From Pseudolysinimonas_A sp947085045 (GTDB lineage Bacteria > Actinomycetota > Actinomycetes > Actinomycetales > Microbacteriaceae), in the NCBI GenBank assembly GCA_947085045.1, contig CAMTUU010000006.1, positions 160,135 to 224,134 on the forward strand: a stretch of DNA of 64,000 bases, read 5' to 3'. This document shows, piece after piece, positions 54,274 to 64,000 of this stretch. The position numbers and the translations under genes are program-made. Numbering within the stretch: position 1 is the stretch's first letter; each line of letters begins with the position of its first letter. Below the pieces are notes generated by a model, which did no database searches, was not told the DNA's origin, and saw nothing but the letters and a program-made list of their open reading frames with translations.

Positions 54274-55137
54274 ATGGACATCGGGCGCAGGATCGCGGAC
54301 TGGTACGCGGCGGGCCACCGCGACCTGCCCTGGCGCCGACCCGGCTTCCCCGCCTGGGGCACCCTGGTGAGCGAGTTCATGCTGCAGCAGACCCCGGTCG
54401 CCCGGGTCATCCCGGCCCTCGACCGCTGGCTCACGCGCTGGCCGACGCCCGCCGACCTCGCCCGCGTGCCACCCGGAGACGCCGTGCGGGCCTGGGAGCG
54501 GCTCGGCTACCCGCGCCGCGCGCTCAACCTGCACGGGGCGGCGACCGCGATCGCCGAGCGCCACGGCAACGTCGTGCCGGCCTCCGTCGACGATCTGCTC
54601 GCACTCCCGGGGGTCGGGCCGTACACGGCGCGCGCGGTCGCGGCATTCGCCTACGGCATCCGCACCCCCGTCGTCGACACCAACGTGCGTCGGGTGATCG
54701 CCCGCGCCGTGCGGGGTGAGGGCGAGGCCGGGCCGCCCCGCACGGTCGCCGAGCTTGCCGAGATGGAGGCCCTCCTCCCGCCGGATGAGGCGCAGGCGCG
54801 ACTCGTCAACGCCGGCACGATGGAACTCGGGCAGACGGTGTGCACGGCCCGATCCCCGCGCTGCGAGGAGTGTCCGCTCGCCGAGGTGTGCGCCTGGCGG
54901 GCGGCCGGGTATCCGCCCTACGAGGGTCCGCGAGCGGCGGTGCAGAAGAAGTACGAGGGGTCTGATCGCCAGGTGCGCGGTCTCGTGCTGCGCGAGCTGC
55001 GCGGCAGCGACACCCCGGTGCCGGCGACGGTCATCACGGCCGTGTGGCCGGATGCCGGGCAACTGACGCGCGCGATCGACGGGTTGCTGCGCGACGGACT
55101 CGTCGTCCGCGACGGCCGGGACTACGCCCTGCCCTGA
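54274..55137 (+). CDS. mutY: A/G-specific adenine glycosylase
   Basis: 287 residues. Removes adenine mispaired with 8-oxoguanine. Catalytic Glu34 in SEFMLQQTPV; helix-hairpin-helix LPGVGPYTARAV; catalytic Asp in VVDTNVRRV; [4Fe-4S] ligands C-x6-C-x2-C-x5-C in CTARSPRCEECPLAEVC. The C-terminal NUDIX-like 8-oxoG recognition domain of E. coli MutY is much reduced, as usual in actinobacteria. ATG at 54274 at the family start. Confidence 0.9.
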   Translation: MDIGRRIADWYAAGHRDLPWRRPGFPAWGTLVSEFMLQQTPVARVIPALDRWLTRWPTPADLARVPPGDAVRAWERLGYPRRALNLHGAATAIAERHGNVVPASVDDLLALPGVGPYTARAVAAFAYGIRTPVVDTNVRRVIARAVRGEGEAGPPRTVAELAEMEALLPPDEAQARLVNAGTMELGQTVCTARSPRCEECPLAEVCAWRAAGYPPYEGPRAAVQKKYEGSDRQVRGLVLRELRGSDTPVPATVITAVWPDAGQLTRAIDGLLRDGLVVRDGRDYALP

Positions 55138-55580
55138 GGGTTCGTCCAGCCCCCGTTGCGACCCCACTCGCCCCCGTAGGCGAACGAGTCGCCGTCCCCC
55201 TGGCAGCGCCCGGCGACGACGGCGTGGACGAGCTGCTCCATCTGCTCGGCGAGCCCCTCGACGTCCTCGTCGCACGCGTCGCACCCGCACACGGGGAACG
55301 GGAAGCGCTGCCCGGCCACCCACACGAAGACACCGGGCAGATCGGTGGACTCGAACTCGATCGGGAGGCCGTCGCCTCCGGGTCGGTGGATGTCCGGCAG
55401 CGCCGCATCCAGGGCTCGCGCGACATCCTGCAGAGGCGCGAAACGTTCGGGATGCCTCGTGACGCTGTACGGCAGATCCTCCGACGGGGTGTGCCGCCAG
55501 CGATCGCCGTACGGGATGACGTCGCCGTCCGCGTCACGGAACTCGCCGCGTTCGATCGTCGGCCGCCGGTATCCCTCCAC
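55122..55580 (-). CDS. Conserved hypothetical protein, DUF6226-like
   Basis: 152 residues, acidic. YRRPTIERGEFRDADGDVIPYGDRW at the N-terminus (two segments), then VTRHPERFAPL and a CGCDACDE cluster with three cysteines. I associate this pattern with DUF6226, a short actinobacterial family of unknown function. Tail overlaps mutY by 16 nt in convergent orientation. Confidence 0.65.
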   Translation of the reverse strand: MEGYRRPTIERGEFRDADGDVIPYGDRWRHTPSEDLPYSVTRHPERFAPLQDVARALDAALPDIHRPGGDGLPIEFESTDLPGVFVWVAGQRFPFPVCGCDACDEDVEGLAEQMEQLVHAVVAGRCQGDGDSFAYGGEWGRNGGWTNPQGRA

Positions 55581-55602
55581 GCCGCGAGCCTAGGCTGGGC
55601 GG

Positions 55603-57003
55603 GTGCCCTCGCTCCCGCTGACACTCACGCGGGAGGCGGCGACCGCCGAACTCACCGCGGCCCTCGCCGCGCTCCGGTCCGAACTCGAGCTGCCCGAGGA
55701 GTTCCCGGCGGCGGTGCTCGCCGAAGCCGAGCGGGCCGTCGCGGCGCACGTGCTGCCCGACCTCGACCTGACCGCCATCCCGTTCCTCACGATCGACCCG
55801 GCGGGCGCGACCGACCTCGACCAAGCGCTCGCGATCGAGCCCGACGGCGACGGCTGGCGGGTCTTCTACGCGATCGCCGACCTCCCCGCGTTCGTCGCTC
55901 CCGGCGGCGCGATCGACGCCGAGGCGCGACGGCGCGGGCAGACGCTCTACGCCGCCGACGGGCGCATCCCGTTGCATCCGCCCCTGATCAGCGAAGACGT
56001 CGGGTCGCTGCTGCCGGGGGTCGAGCGCGCCGCCTTCGTGTGGGAGTTCGTGCTCGGCGCCTCGGGCTCGACGACCTCCACCCGCGTGCGCCGCGCCCGG
56101 GTGCGCAGCCGCCGGCAGTGGTCGTACGAGCAAGCCCAGGCCGCTGTCGACGACGAGCCGGTGTTCGGTCTGCTCCGAGCGGTGGGCGAGGCCCGGCTTG
56201 CGCTCGAGAGCGCGCGCGGCGGCGCGAGCCTGGCCATCCCCGAGATCCTGGTCGAACGCGAAGCCGAGGGGTATCGGCTCGAACGCCGCGTGCTCTCGCC
56301 GGTCGAGTCCTGGAACGCCCAGTTGTCGCTGATGACCGGGATGGCGGCGGCGCGGATGATGCTCGATGCCGGGCTCGGCATCCTGCGCACCATGCCGCCC
56401 GCGGAGCCGGAGGCGATCGAGCGATTCCGTCGGCAGACGATCGCGCTCGGCACGCCGTGGCCCGCCGGCGAGCGCTACGGCGACTACCTGCGCCGCCTCG
56501 CCGACGACGACCCACGGCACCTGACGATCCGGCACGCCGCGGCATCGCTGTTCCGGGGAGCCGCGTACCGCGCGTTCGACGGTGCGTCGCCGGAGGAGAC
56601 GGTGCAGTCGGCGATCGGCGCTCCGTACACGCACGTCACCGCGCCCCTGCGGCGCCTCGTCGACCGGTTCTCGCTCGAGGTCTGCGTCGCTCTCTCGGCC
56701 GGCGAGGAGGTGCCGGCGTGGGTGCGCGAGGCGCTGCCCGAGCTGCCGTCGCTCATGGGGCGTGCGGCCAGCACCTCGGGACGGCTCGACCGGCGCACGC
56801 TCGACATCGTCGAGGCCGCGATCCTCGCGCCGCGCGTCGGCGACGAGTTCGACGCGATCGCCATCACCGACTCCACCGTGCAACTCGCCGACCCCGCCGT
56901 GCAGGCGGCGTGCGGCGGGGTGCTGCGCCCGGGTGCCGAACTGCGCGTGCGACTCGTCGCGGCGGACATCCCGAGCGGGACCGTCCGGTTCGAAGTGGCC
57001 TAG
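55603..57003 (+). CDS. RNB-domain ribonuclease (RNase II/R family)
   Basis: 466 residues: an RNB catalytic domain with little on either side; the cold-shock and S1 RNA-binding domains of RNase R are missing. Active-site block TIDPAGATDLDQALAI keeps Asp residues that bind Mg; in E. coli RNase II the last pair is DD, here DQ, so one metal ligand is changed. HVTAPLRRLVDRFS is the conserved C-terminal motif with the catalytic Arg. Probably a 3'-5' exoribonuclease of the actinobacterial short type. GTG start. Confidence 0.85.
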   Translation: MPSLPLTLTREAATAELTAALAALRSELELPEEFPAAVLAEAERAVAAHVLPDLDLTAIPFLTIDPAGATDLDQALAIEPDGDGWRVFYAIADLPAFVAPGGAIDAEARRRGQTLYAADGRIPLHPPLISEDVGSLLPGVERAAFVWEFVLGASGSTTSTRVRRARVRSRRQWSYEQAQAAVDDEPVFGLLRAVGEARLALESARGGASLAIPEILVEREAEGYRLERRVLSPVESWNAQLSLMTGMAAARMMLDAGLGILRTMPPAEPEAIERFRRQTIALGTPWPAGERYGDYLRRLADDDPRHLTIRHAAASLFRGAAYRAFDGASPEETVQSAIGAPYTHVTAPLRRLVDRFSLEVCVALSAGEEVPAWVREALPELPSLMGRAASTSGRLDRRTLDIVEAAILAPRVGDEFDAIAITDSTVQLADPAVQAACGGVLRPGAELRVRLVAADIPSGTVRFEVA

Positions 57004-57761
57004 TCCCGGATGCGCACCGAGAGGCAGGTGACGCAGCCCTCGAGCTTCTCGAACTCGGTGACCGGGGTCGTGATCACCTCGAGTCCGCGCGCCCGCAACA
57101 GCTCGGCGGTGGCCGGCGCCGAGGCCGACAGCAGCACGGTGCTCTCGTCGAGGACCACGACCGCGACCCCCTCCGGCTCGGGCACGGGCTGGAAGGCCGG
57201 GAACACGCCCGGGTCGTCGACGAGCGGGAGGTAGCCGAGCACCGTCCCGTCGGGAAGCGCCGTGACGCCCGACTTGAGGTGCAGCACCTTCGACACGGGG
57301 ACCGCGCCGACCTCCCAGCCGCGGGGTGCGAGCAGGTCCCGCAGAGCGGCGACGCCCCCGTCGTCCGTGCGGGAGCCGCGGCCGACGTAGACCGTGCGGC
57401 CGACCTTGAGGATGTCGCCGCCGTCGAGGTGCGCGGGCGGCTCGAGCCGCACGACCCCGAGCCCGATCGCGGCCACCGCGCGGCCGGCCGTCTCGACTTC
57501 GCCCCGCCGCGACGGCGCCCCGGGCGAGGTCAGCACCGCGAGGTCGCCGAACACGACGACGGCGTCCTCGATGAACACCCCGTCGGGATGCTCATCCGCC
57601 GCATCGACCTCGACGATCGCCCACCCCCGGGCGCGGAACAACTCGACGTACTCGTGCCACTGCGCGAGGGCGAGCTCGGCGTCCGGGGCCACCCGCTCGA
57701 TGTGGGTGATCTCGCCGTCGGCGAGCAGCGGGGACGGGCGGCGGACGAGAAGACGCGGCAT
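57000..57761 (-). CDS. Dimethylarginine dimethylaminohydrolase
   Basis: 253 residues, pentein fold. Hydrolyses dimethylarginine to citrulline and dimethylamine, or arginine-like substrates. FIEDAVVV for substrate Glu-Asp, AHLDGGDIL, His161 in LHLKSGVTALP, and the C-terminal nucleophile region EGCVTCLSVR (Cys243 or Cys246, the latter in the usual place). Tail overlap of 4 nt with the RNB gene. Confidence 0.9.
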   Translation of the reverse strand: MPRLLVRRPSPLLADGEITHIERVAPDAELALAQWHEYVELFRARGWAIVEVDAADEHPDGVFIEDAVVVFGDLAVLTSPGAPSRRGEVETAGRAVAAIGLGVVRLEPPAHLDGGDILKVGRTVYVGRGSRTDDGGVAALRDLLAPRGWEVGAVPVSKVLHLKSGVTALPDGTVLGYLPLVDDPGVFPAFQPVPEPEGVAVVVLDESTVLLSASAPATAELLRARGLEVITTPVTEFEKLEGCVTCLSVRIRD

Positions 57762-57817
57762 CCCGTCAGCGTAGGGTCCACCCCCGCGCGGTCGCGCGGC
57801 GAGGCATACTTTCCACC

Positions 57818-58690
57818 ATGCCCGAGCTGCCCGAGGTGCACGCGCTGGTCGCCGACCTGCGCTCCCGGCTGATCGGTGAGCGCGTCGCCCGGCTCGACGT
57901 GCTCGCCTTCGCAGCGCTGAAGACCTACGACCCGCCGGTCTCGGCGCTCGAGGGTCTCGAGATCACCGGCGTCGAGCGGCTCGGCAAGTACCTCGATCTC
58001 GCGCTCGGCTCGTCGGGCGCCGGGGACCTGCACCTGGTCATCCACCTCGCGCGCGCCGGCTGGCTGCGCTGGCGCGCCGACGCGCCGAAGCCGAGTCTGA
58101 AGCGCGGCGGACCGCTGGCCGCGCGGCTCGTGCTCGAGGACGGCTCCGGGTTCGACCTCACCGAGGCGGGCACCAAGAAGAGCCTCGCGATCCACGTCGT
58201 GCACGACCCGCAGGATGTCGAACGCGTCGCGACGCTCGGACCCGATCCGCTCGCCGCCGACTTCACCGAGCAACGGCTGGCCGGCATCCTGTCCGCCGCG
58301 GGGAGGTCGCAGATCAAGGGCGTGCTCCGCGACCAGCGGCAGATCGCCGGCATCGGTAACGCCTACTCCGACGAGATCCTGCACGTCGCGAAGATGTCGC
58401 CGTTCAAGCCCGCCTCGATGGACGCGAGCGACGTCCACGTGCTGTACGGCGCCATCCAGTCGACGCTGCGGGATGCCGTGGCCCGTTCCGAAGGACTCGC
58501 CGCGTCGGAACTGAAGGGCGAGAAGAAGTCGAACCTGCGGGTGCACGCCCGCAACGGCGAGGCCTGCCCGGTGTGCGGCGACACCATCCGGCAGGTGATC
58601 TACGCCGACTCGACGTTCCAGTACTGCCCGACCTGCCAGACCGGCGGCAAACCACTCGCCGACCGGGTGCTCAGCCGGCTGCTGAAGTAG
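57818..58690 (+). CDS. Fpg/Nei-family DNA glycosylase
   Basis: 290 residues. Begins MPELPEV, with Pro (position 2 of protein) as nucleophile and Glu3. Middle: LGKYLDL and helix-two-turn-helix QIAGIGNAYSDEIL. C-terminal zinc finger: C-x2-C then C-x2-C (CPVCG, CPTCQTGG). Removes oxidised purines or pyrimidines. Together with MutY in this region it covers the 8-oxoguanine repair pathway. Confidence 0.9.
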   Translation: MPELPEVHALVADLRSRLIGERVARLDVLAFAALKTYDPPVSALEGLEITGVERLGKYLDLALGSSGAGDLHLVIHLARAGWLRWRADAPKPSLKRGGPLAARLVLEDGSGFDLTEAGTKKSLAIHVVHDPQDVERVATLGPDPLAADFTEQRLAGILSAAGRSQIKGVLRDQRQIAGIGNAYSDEILHVAKMSPFKPASMDASDVHVLYGAIQSTLRDAVARSEGLAASELKGEKKSNLRVHARNGEACPVCGDTIRQVIYADSTFQYCPTCQTGGKPLADRVLSRLLK

Positions 58691-59330
58691 CCAGGGCGTT
58701 CTCGACCCCCGCGATCAGCACGTCGAGCACGAAGGCGTACTCGGCGTCTCGGTCGTGGTGGGCGTGCTGCAGCACGAACGACAGGTGCGGCGTCGGCACG
58801 GCCCCCCCGCCGTCCGGAACCGACGCGGGGGCGTAGGCGCTGCCGCTCGACCCGGCCTCGAGCCGCAGCTCGTGGAGGGTGAATCCGAACACGTGGTTGT
58901 CGATCGCGTGCGAGACGTCGTGGGCGAGCTGCGGGCTGCACCCACCGTCGAGCAGCGTGCCGAGGATGTCGTCGGAGAAGCGCAGGCGATGCGGGCCCAC
59001 GGCGGGGCGGCTGGTGGCCGCGGCGGCCGCCCACGGATGATCGAGCAGCACCAGGTAGGCGCCGAGTACGAGGGTGCGCAGCCGGTCCTGCCAGCCGAGT
59101 GACGCGTCGGCGACGGGGAACTCCGCGACGATCGCGTCGACCATCGCGTCGAGCAGCACGTCCTTGCTGCTCACGTAGCGGTACAGCGACATCGCCTCGA
59201 CCCCGAGCTGACGACCCACCTGGCGCATGCTCACGGCGTCGACGCCGAGAGTGTCGGCGAGGGCGACGCCCGCGGCGACCACGCGCACACGACTGAGCGG
59301 TTCGCGAGTTCCCGCCGGACCGAGTGTCAT
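58671..59330 (-). CDS. TetR-family regulator with TetR_C tetracyclin-type domain
   Basis: 219 residues. Helix-turn-helix near 20-60 (GVDAVSMRQVGRQLGVEAMSLYRYV), ligand domain with the GFTLHELRLE pattern of the tetracycline-repressor C-terminal group. Overlaps the glycosylase gene by 20 nt tail to tail. Upstream (59331-59380) is the short gap to the LLM gene on the same strand; its target is unknown. Confidence 0.85.
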   Translation of the reverse strand: MTLGPAGTREPLSRVRVVAAGVALADTLGVDAVSMRQVGRQLGVEAMSLYRYVSSKDVLLDAMVDAIVAEFPVADASLGWQDRLRTLVLGAYLVLLDHPWAAAAATSRPAVGPHRLRFSDDILGTLLDGGCSPQLAHDVSHAIDNHVFGFTLHELRLEAGSSGSAYAPASVPDGGGAVPTPHLSFVLQHAHHDRDAEYAFVLDVLIAGVENALATSAAG

Positions 59331-59380
59331 GCGGCGAGCGTAGCCCGCGCGTTTACGACGTAAGGGACGCCGCGCGCAGC

Positions 59381-60430
59381 CTAGCCCAGCAGAGCCTGCG
59401 CGAGGAGTTCGAGCGTCCGCTCGCGTCCGGGCGAGCCGTTTCGCGGCTCGCCCTCCCGGTTTCCGGCGCTCGGCGAGACCATGATCTCGTCGACGCCGAA
59501 CGTCTCGGCGAGGGCGGTCAGCCGCCGGGCAGCCGGCTCGGGGGCATCCACGATCCATTTCTCGAGCATCCGATCGATGACCTGGCGCGAAGCCCCGTCG
59601 ACCTCCGCCACGCTCGCAACCTCGACCGTGTCGATCGGGTGGAGCGGCTTGCCCGTGCGGAGGCGGGAGAAGTTCTGCAGCGACGGCAGCGCGCGGGCAT
59701 GCGCCTCCTCCGACGTGTCGGCGACGACGACGTTCACGGTGAGGAACGTGCGCGGGGCCGCCAGGCGGTCGGAGGGCTGGAACTCGTCGCGGTAGATCTC
59801 GAGCGCACGGGCGGTCCCCTCCCCCGAGAAATGATGGGCGAACACGTAGGGCAGCCCGAGCTTCGCGGCGAGGTGGGCCGAGTAGTCGCTCGAGCCGAGC
59901 AGCCACATCTCGGGAATGCCGGCCGCGGCCGGAGTGGCGCGCACGTCGTAGTCGCGCAGACCGTCCGCCGTGTTGATCGTGATCGTGGCCCCGTCGCCGG
60001 CGAGGGCGCGGATGTCGCCGAGGTGCGCCTCGAACCTGTCGACGTCGCTCGTCGGTCCGCTGCTGCGCAGGAGTGCGGTGATCACGGGATCCGAGCCGGG
60101 GGCGCGACCGATCCCGAGGTCGATGCGCCCTGGCGCGATCGCCTCGAGCGCCGCGAACTGCTCGGCGACCGTCAGCGGCGCGTGGTTGGGCAGCATGACG
60201 CCGCCGGAACCGACGCGGATCCGCCAGGTACGCGCGGCGACGGCGGCGATCAGCACCGGCGGCGCCGTCGACGCCACCGCGGGCATGTTGTGATGCTCGG
60301 CGAACCAGTAGCGGGTGTAGCCGAGTTCGTCGGCCTTCTGCGCGAGAGCGAGGGATGCCGCGACGGCATCGGCGGACGACTGGACGGTCGAGACCGGCAC
60401 CAGGTCGAGGACGGAGAGCGCGAGAGACAT
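59381..60430 (-). CDS. LLM-class flavin-dependent oxidoreductase
   Basis: 349 residues. Luciferase-like monooxygenase TIM barrel: YWFAEHHNMPAVASTAPPVL, VGSGGVMLPNHAPLTVAEQF, and GRIDLGIGRAPGSDP are the MsnO8-type family markers. Uses reduced FMN (or F420 in relatives) on an unknown substrate. The frame is open upstream; ATG at 60430 is at the family start SLALSVLDLVPV. Confidence 0.85.
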   Translation of the reverse strand: MSLALSVLDLVPVSTVQSSADAVAASLALAQKADELGYTRYWFAEHHNMPAVASTAPPVLIAAVAARTWRIRVGSGGVMLPNHAPLTVAEQFAALEAIAPGRIDLGIGRAPGSDPVITALLRSSGPTSDVDRFEAHLGDIRALAGDGATITINTADGLRDYDVRATPAAAGIPEMWLLGSSDYSAHLAAKLGLPYVFAHHFSGEGTARALEIYRDEFQPSDRLAAPRTFLTVNVVVADTSEEAHARALPSLQNFSRLRTGKPLHPIDTVEVASVAEVDGASRQVIDRMLEKWIVDAPEPAARRLTALAETFGVDEIMVSPSAGNREGEPRNGSPGRERTLELLAQALLG

Positions 60431-60467
60431 CACCCCATGCAACCGGTGAGCGGCCCGGCGGATTCCG

Positions 60468-60950
60468 TCAGCGCACGAAGCGGGCGATGCGCACCGGATG
60501 ACCGGCGAGAGGATGCTCGCTCGTCGTGCCGTCGGGCAGGAAGCCGTTGCGGCGGTAGAACGCCTGCGCGCGCGGGTTGTCGGCGGCCGACCAGAGGTAG
60601 GCAGGGGTGTCGCCGATCGCCGCGTCGAGCAGCGCCTGCCCGGCGCCGGTTCCGTGTGCGGCGGTGAGGACGTAGATCCCCTCGACCTCGAGGGGACGCG
60701 GGGCGTCGGCATCCCGGCCCTCACTGATCGACGCCCAGCCGACGATGCGACCGCCGAGTTCGGCGACGAGCACAGTCGTGATGTCATCGGCGATGATCTG
60801 CGTCCAGCGCTCGGCGCGGGCCACCGGATCGAGGTCGTCGAGCGCTCCCGGCGGCAGGAGACGCGTGTAGGTGTCCCGCCACGCCGCGACGTGCACGGCC
60901 GCGATCGCTTCGGCGTCGGCCGCCGTGGCGGGTCGGACGGGGACGCTCAT
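60468..60950 (-). CDS. GNAT-family N-acetyltransferase
   Basis: 160 residues. GNAT fold: TAADAEAIAAVHVAAWRDTY at the start, VEGIYVLTAAHGTGAGQALL as the acetyl-CoA loop (Q/R-x-x-G-x-G/A variant) and NPRAQAFYRRNGF near the end. ATG overlaps the rbfA stop in ATGA, so it is co-translated with the ribosome-maturation factor; this suggests a possible ribosomal or translation-linked substrate, but only by position. Confidence 0.85.
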   Translation of the reverse strand: MSVPVRPATAADAEAIAAVHVAAWRDTYTRLLPPGALDDLDPVARAERWTQIIADDITTVLVAELGGRIVGWASISEGRDADAPRPLEVEGIYVLTAAHGTGAGQALLDAAIGDTPAYLWSAADNPRAQAFYRRNGFLPDGTTSEHPLAGHPVRIARFVR

Positions 60951-61456
60951 CGACTCGGAGCGTCGTCCTCGTCGGTGTCGTCGTCGTTGCTCTCGTCGTC
61001 CTCGTCGTCGTCGAGGTCGTCGTCCTCCGCGTCGTAGTCGCGCGGCTTCACGTACGGGTCCTCGTCGCCGGCGTAGGTCGCGGTCGCGGCCGCGGCGCGC
61101 GCGGCCTCCACCCCCTGCTGGGGCGCCGGCAGGCGGGCGTCGATAGACGCAGCGTTCTCGGGGATGGCATCCGCGATGAACTCCAGCGACGGCGTCAGGC
61201 GGGTGTTGAGGTTCTTGCCCACCTCGGTGCGCAGAAGCCCGGTCGCCGCCTTGAGCGCTGCGGCCGAATCCGACCGCTCCTCCGCCGATCCGTAAACGGT
61301 GTAGAACACCGACGCGTGCTGCAGGTCACCCGTGACGCGCACGTCGGTGATGGTCACGAACCCGAGCCGCGGATCCCGCAAGCCCTTCTCGAGGCGCTTC
61401 GCGATGACTTCCTTGATGCGGTCGGCGACCTTCGCCGCGCGATCTCCCTGAGCCAT
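60947..61456 (-). CDS. rbfA: Ribosome-binding factor A, with acidic tail
   Basis: 169 residues. KH-like 30S maturation factor: ADRIKEVIAKRLEKGLRDPRLGFVTITDV and HASVFYTVYG (quoted in parts) are typical. After the domain, residues about 135-169 are almost entirely Asp and Glu (DDDLDDDEDDES). Start ATG at 61456 is supported by GGAGG five bases upstream. It follows infB after 145 nt carrying a large inverted repeat. Confidence 0.9.
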   Translation of the reverse strand: MAQGDRAAKVADRIKEVIAKRLEKGLRDPRLGFVTITDVRVTGDLQHASVFYTVYGSAEERSDSAAALKAATGLLRTEVGKNLNTRLTPSLEFIADAIPENAASIDARLPAPQQGVEAARAAAATATYAGDEDPYVKPRDYDAEDDDLDDDEDDESNDDDTDEDDAPSR

Positions 61457-61519
61457 GAGTGCCTCCAAGCAGCTGGGGATGAATGGCCTCGAAGTGCTGA
61501 CGAGACCGTGGAGGGGTGA

Positions 61520-61584
61520 CCCGCTCTCTGCGAGTCAATCGGGGTCGGGGTCCCCGCTCTTGACTCGCAGAGAGCGGGGACCCC
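61520..61584 (-). ncRNA. Structured spacer with two alternative stems between infB and rbfA
   Basis: Two perfect stems share one arm. Stem A: 14 bp, 61571-61584 with 61547-61560, loop 10 nt. Stem B: 19 bp, 61560-61578 with 61520-61538, loop 21 nt. Both use 61571-61578, so they exclude each other. Transcribed on the minus strand, A forms first and B can replace it. No T run follows, which suggests a regulatory switch, RNase III site or attenuator rather than a plain terminator. It begins 17 nt after the infB stop. Confidence 0.6.
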
Positions 61585-61601
61585 CGGAACCCACGCGCGA
61601 G

Positions 61602-64000
<2,399 letters not shown>

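Overview
The window is about 70% G+C and gene-dense, with many 1-4 nt overlaps (ATGA, GTGA, TGATG), frequent GTG starts and strong third-position G/C. Gene content (PucR-type fatty-acid regulator beside fabD-fabH-acpP-fabF, DUF3145, SCO7613-type membrane protein, AhpE-type peroxiredoxin, DUF222/HNH protein) points to an actinobacterium, most likely Microbacteriaceae (Microbacterium-like). No phage, insertion sequence, transposase, integrase or CRISPR array was seen.

Layout. 1-3303: a processive family-2 glycosyltransferase translationally coupled to a GH18 chitinase-like enzyme that runs off the left edge. 3467-11720: peroxiredoxin, divergent aceE, then the regulator and the type II fatty-acid operon fabD-fabH-acpP-fabF. 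11871-18432: PPOX flavoprotein, DUF3145 with a coupled 50-codon gene, a PolA-like polymerase, and an aldehyde dehydrogenase/DUF779 unit behind its GAF regulator. 18459-28537: GNAT, DUF1684, a 1251-residue membrane protein, an OhrR-like regulator, small membrane and Fe-S-like proteins, a DUF222/HNH protein and a frameshifted lipoprotein. 28684-33997: tRNA-Met overlapped by a GT4 gene, a DMT-type protein, peptide deformylase, AzlCD, and a two-component pair whose response regulator has no output domain.

34185-41491 is the most interesting block: a sugar ABC importer (binding protein, double ATPase, permease) fused by 1-4 nt overlaps to MtnK, MtnA and a RuBisCO-like protein, with a convergent cupin 2 nt beyond. 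By homology this could import 5-methylthioribose (or 5-deoxyribose), phosphorylate and isomerise it, and pass it through a RuBisCO-like-protein/cupin shunt.

41575-52505: SHOCT protein, a second two-component system, lipoprotein, tRNA-Asn with a clear terminator, an oligopeptide ATPase and binding protein without permeases, dnaG, ribF, two small membrane proteins, truB and a TetR regulator whose stop codon overlaps the truB start. 52547-60950: alternating-strand metabolic and repair genes (ketopantoate-reductase-like, uridine-kinase-like, MutY, RNB ribonuclease, DDAH, Fpg/Nei, TetR, LLM monooxygenase, GNAT). 60947-64000: rbfA, a strongly structured spacer with two mutually exclusive stems, and infB, which leaves the window at the right edge. 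The usual infB-rbfA-truB-ribF run is thus split by about 8.5 kb.
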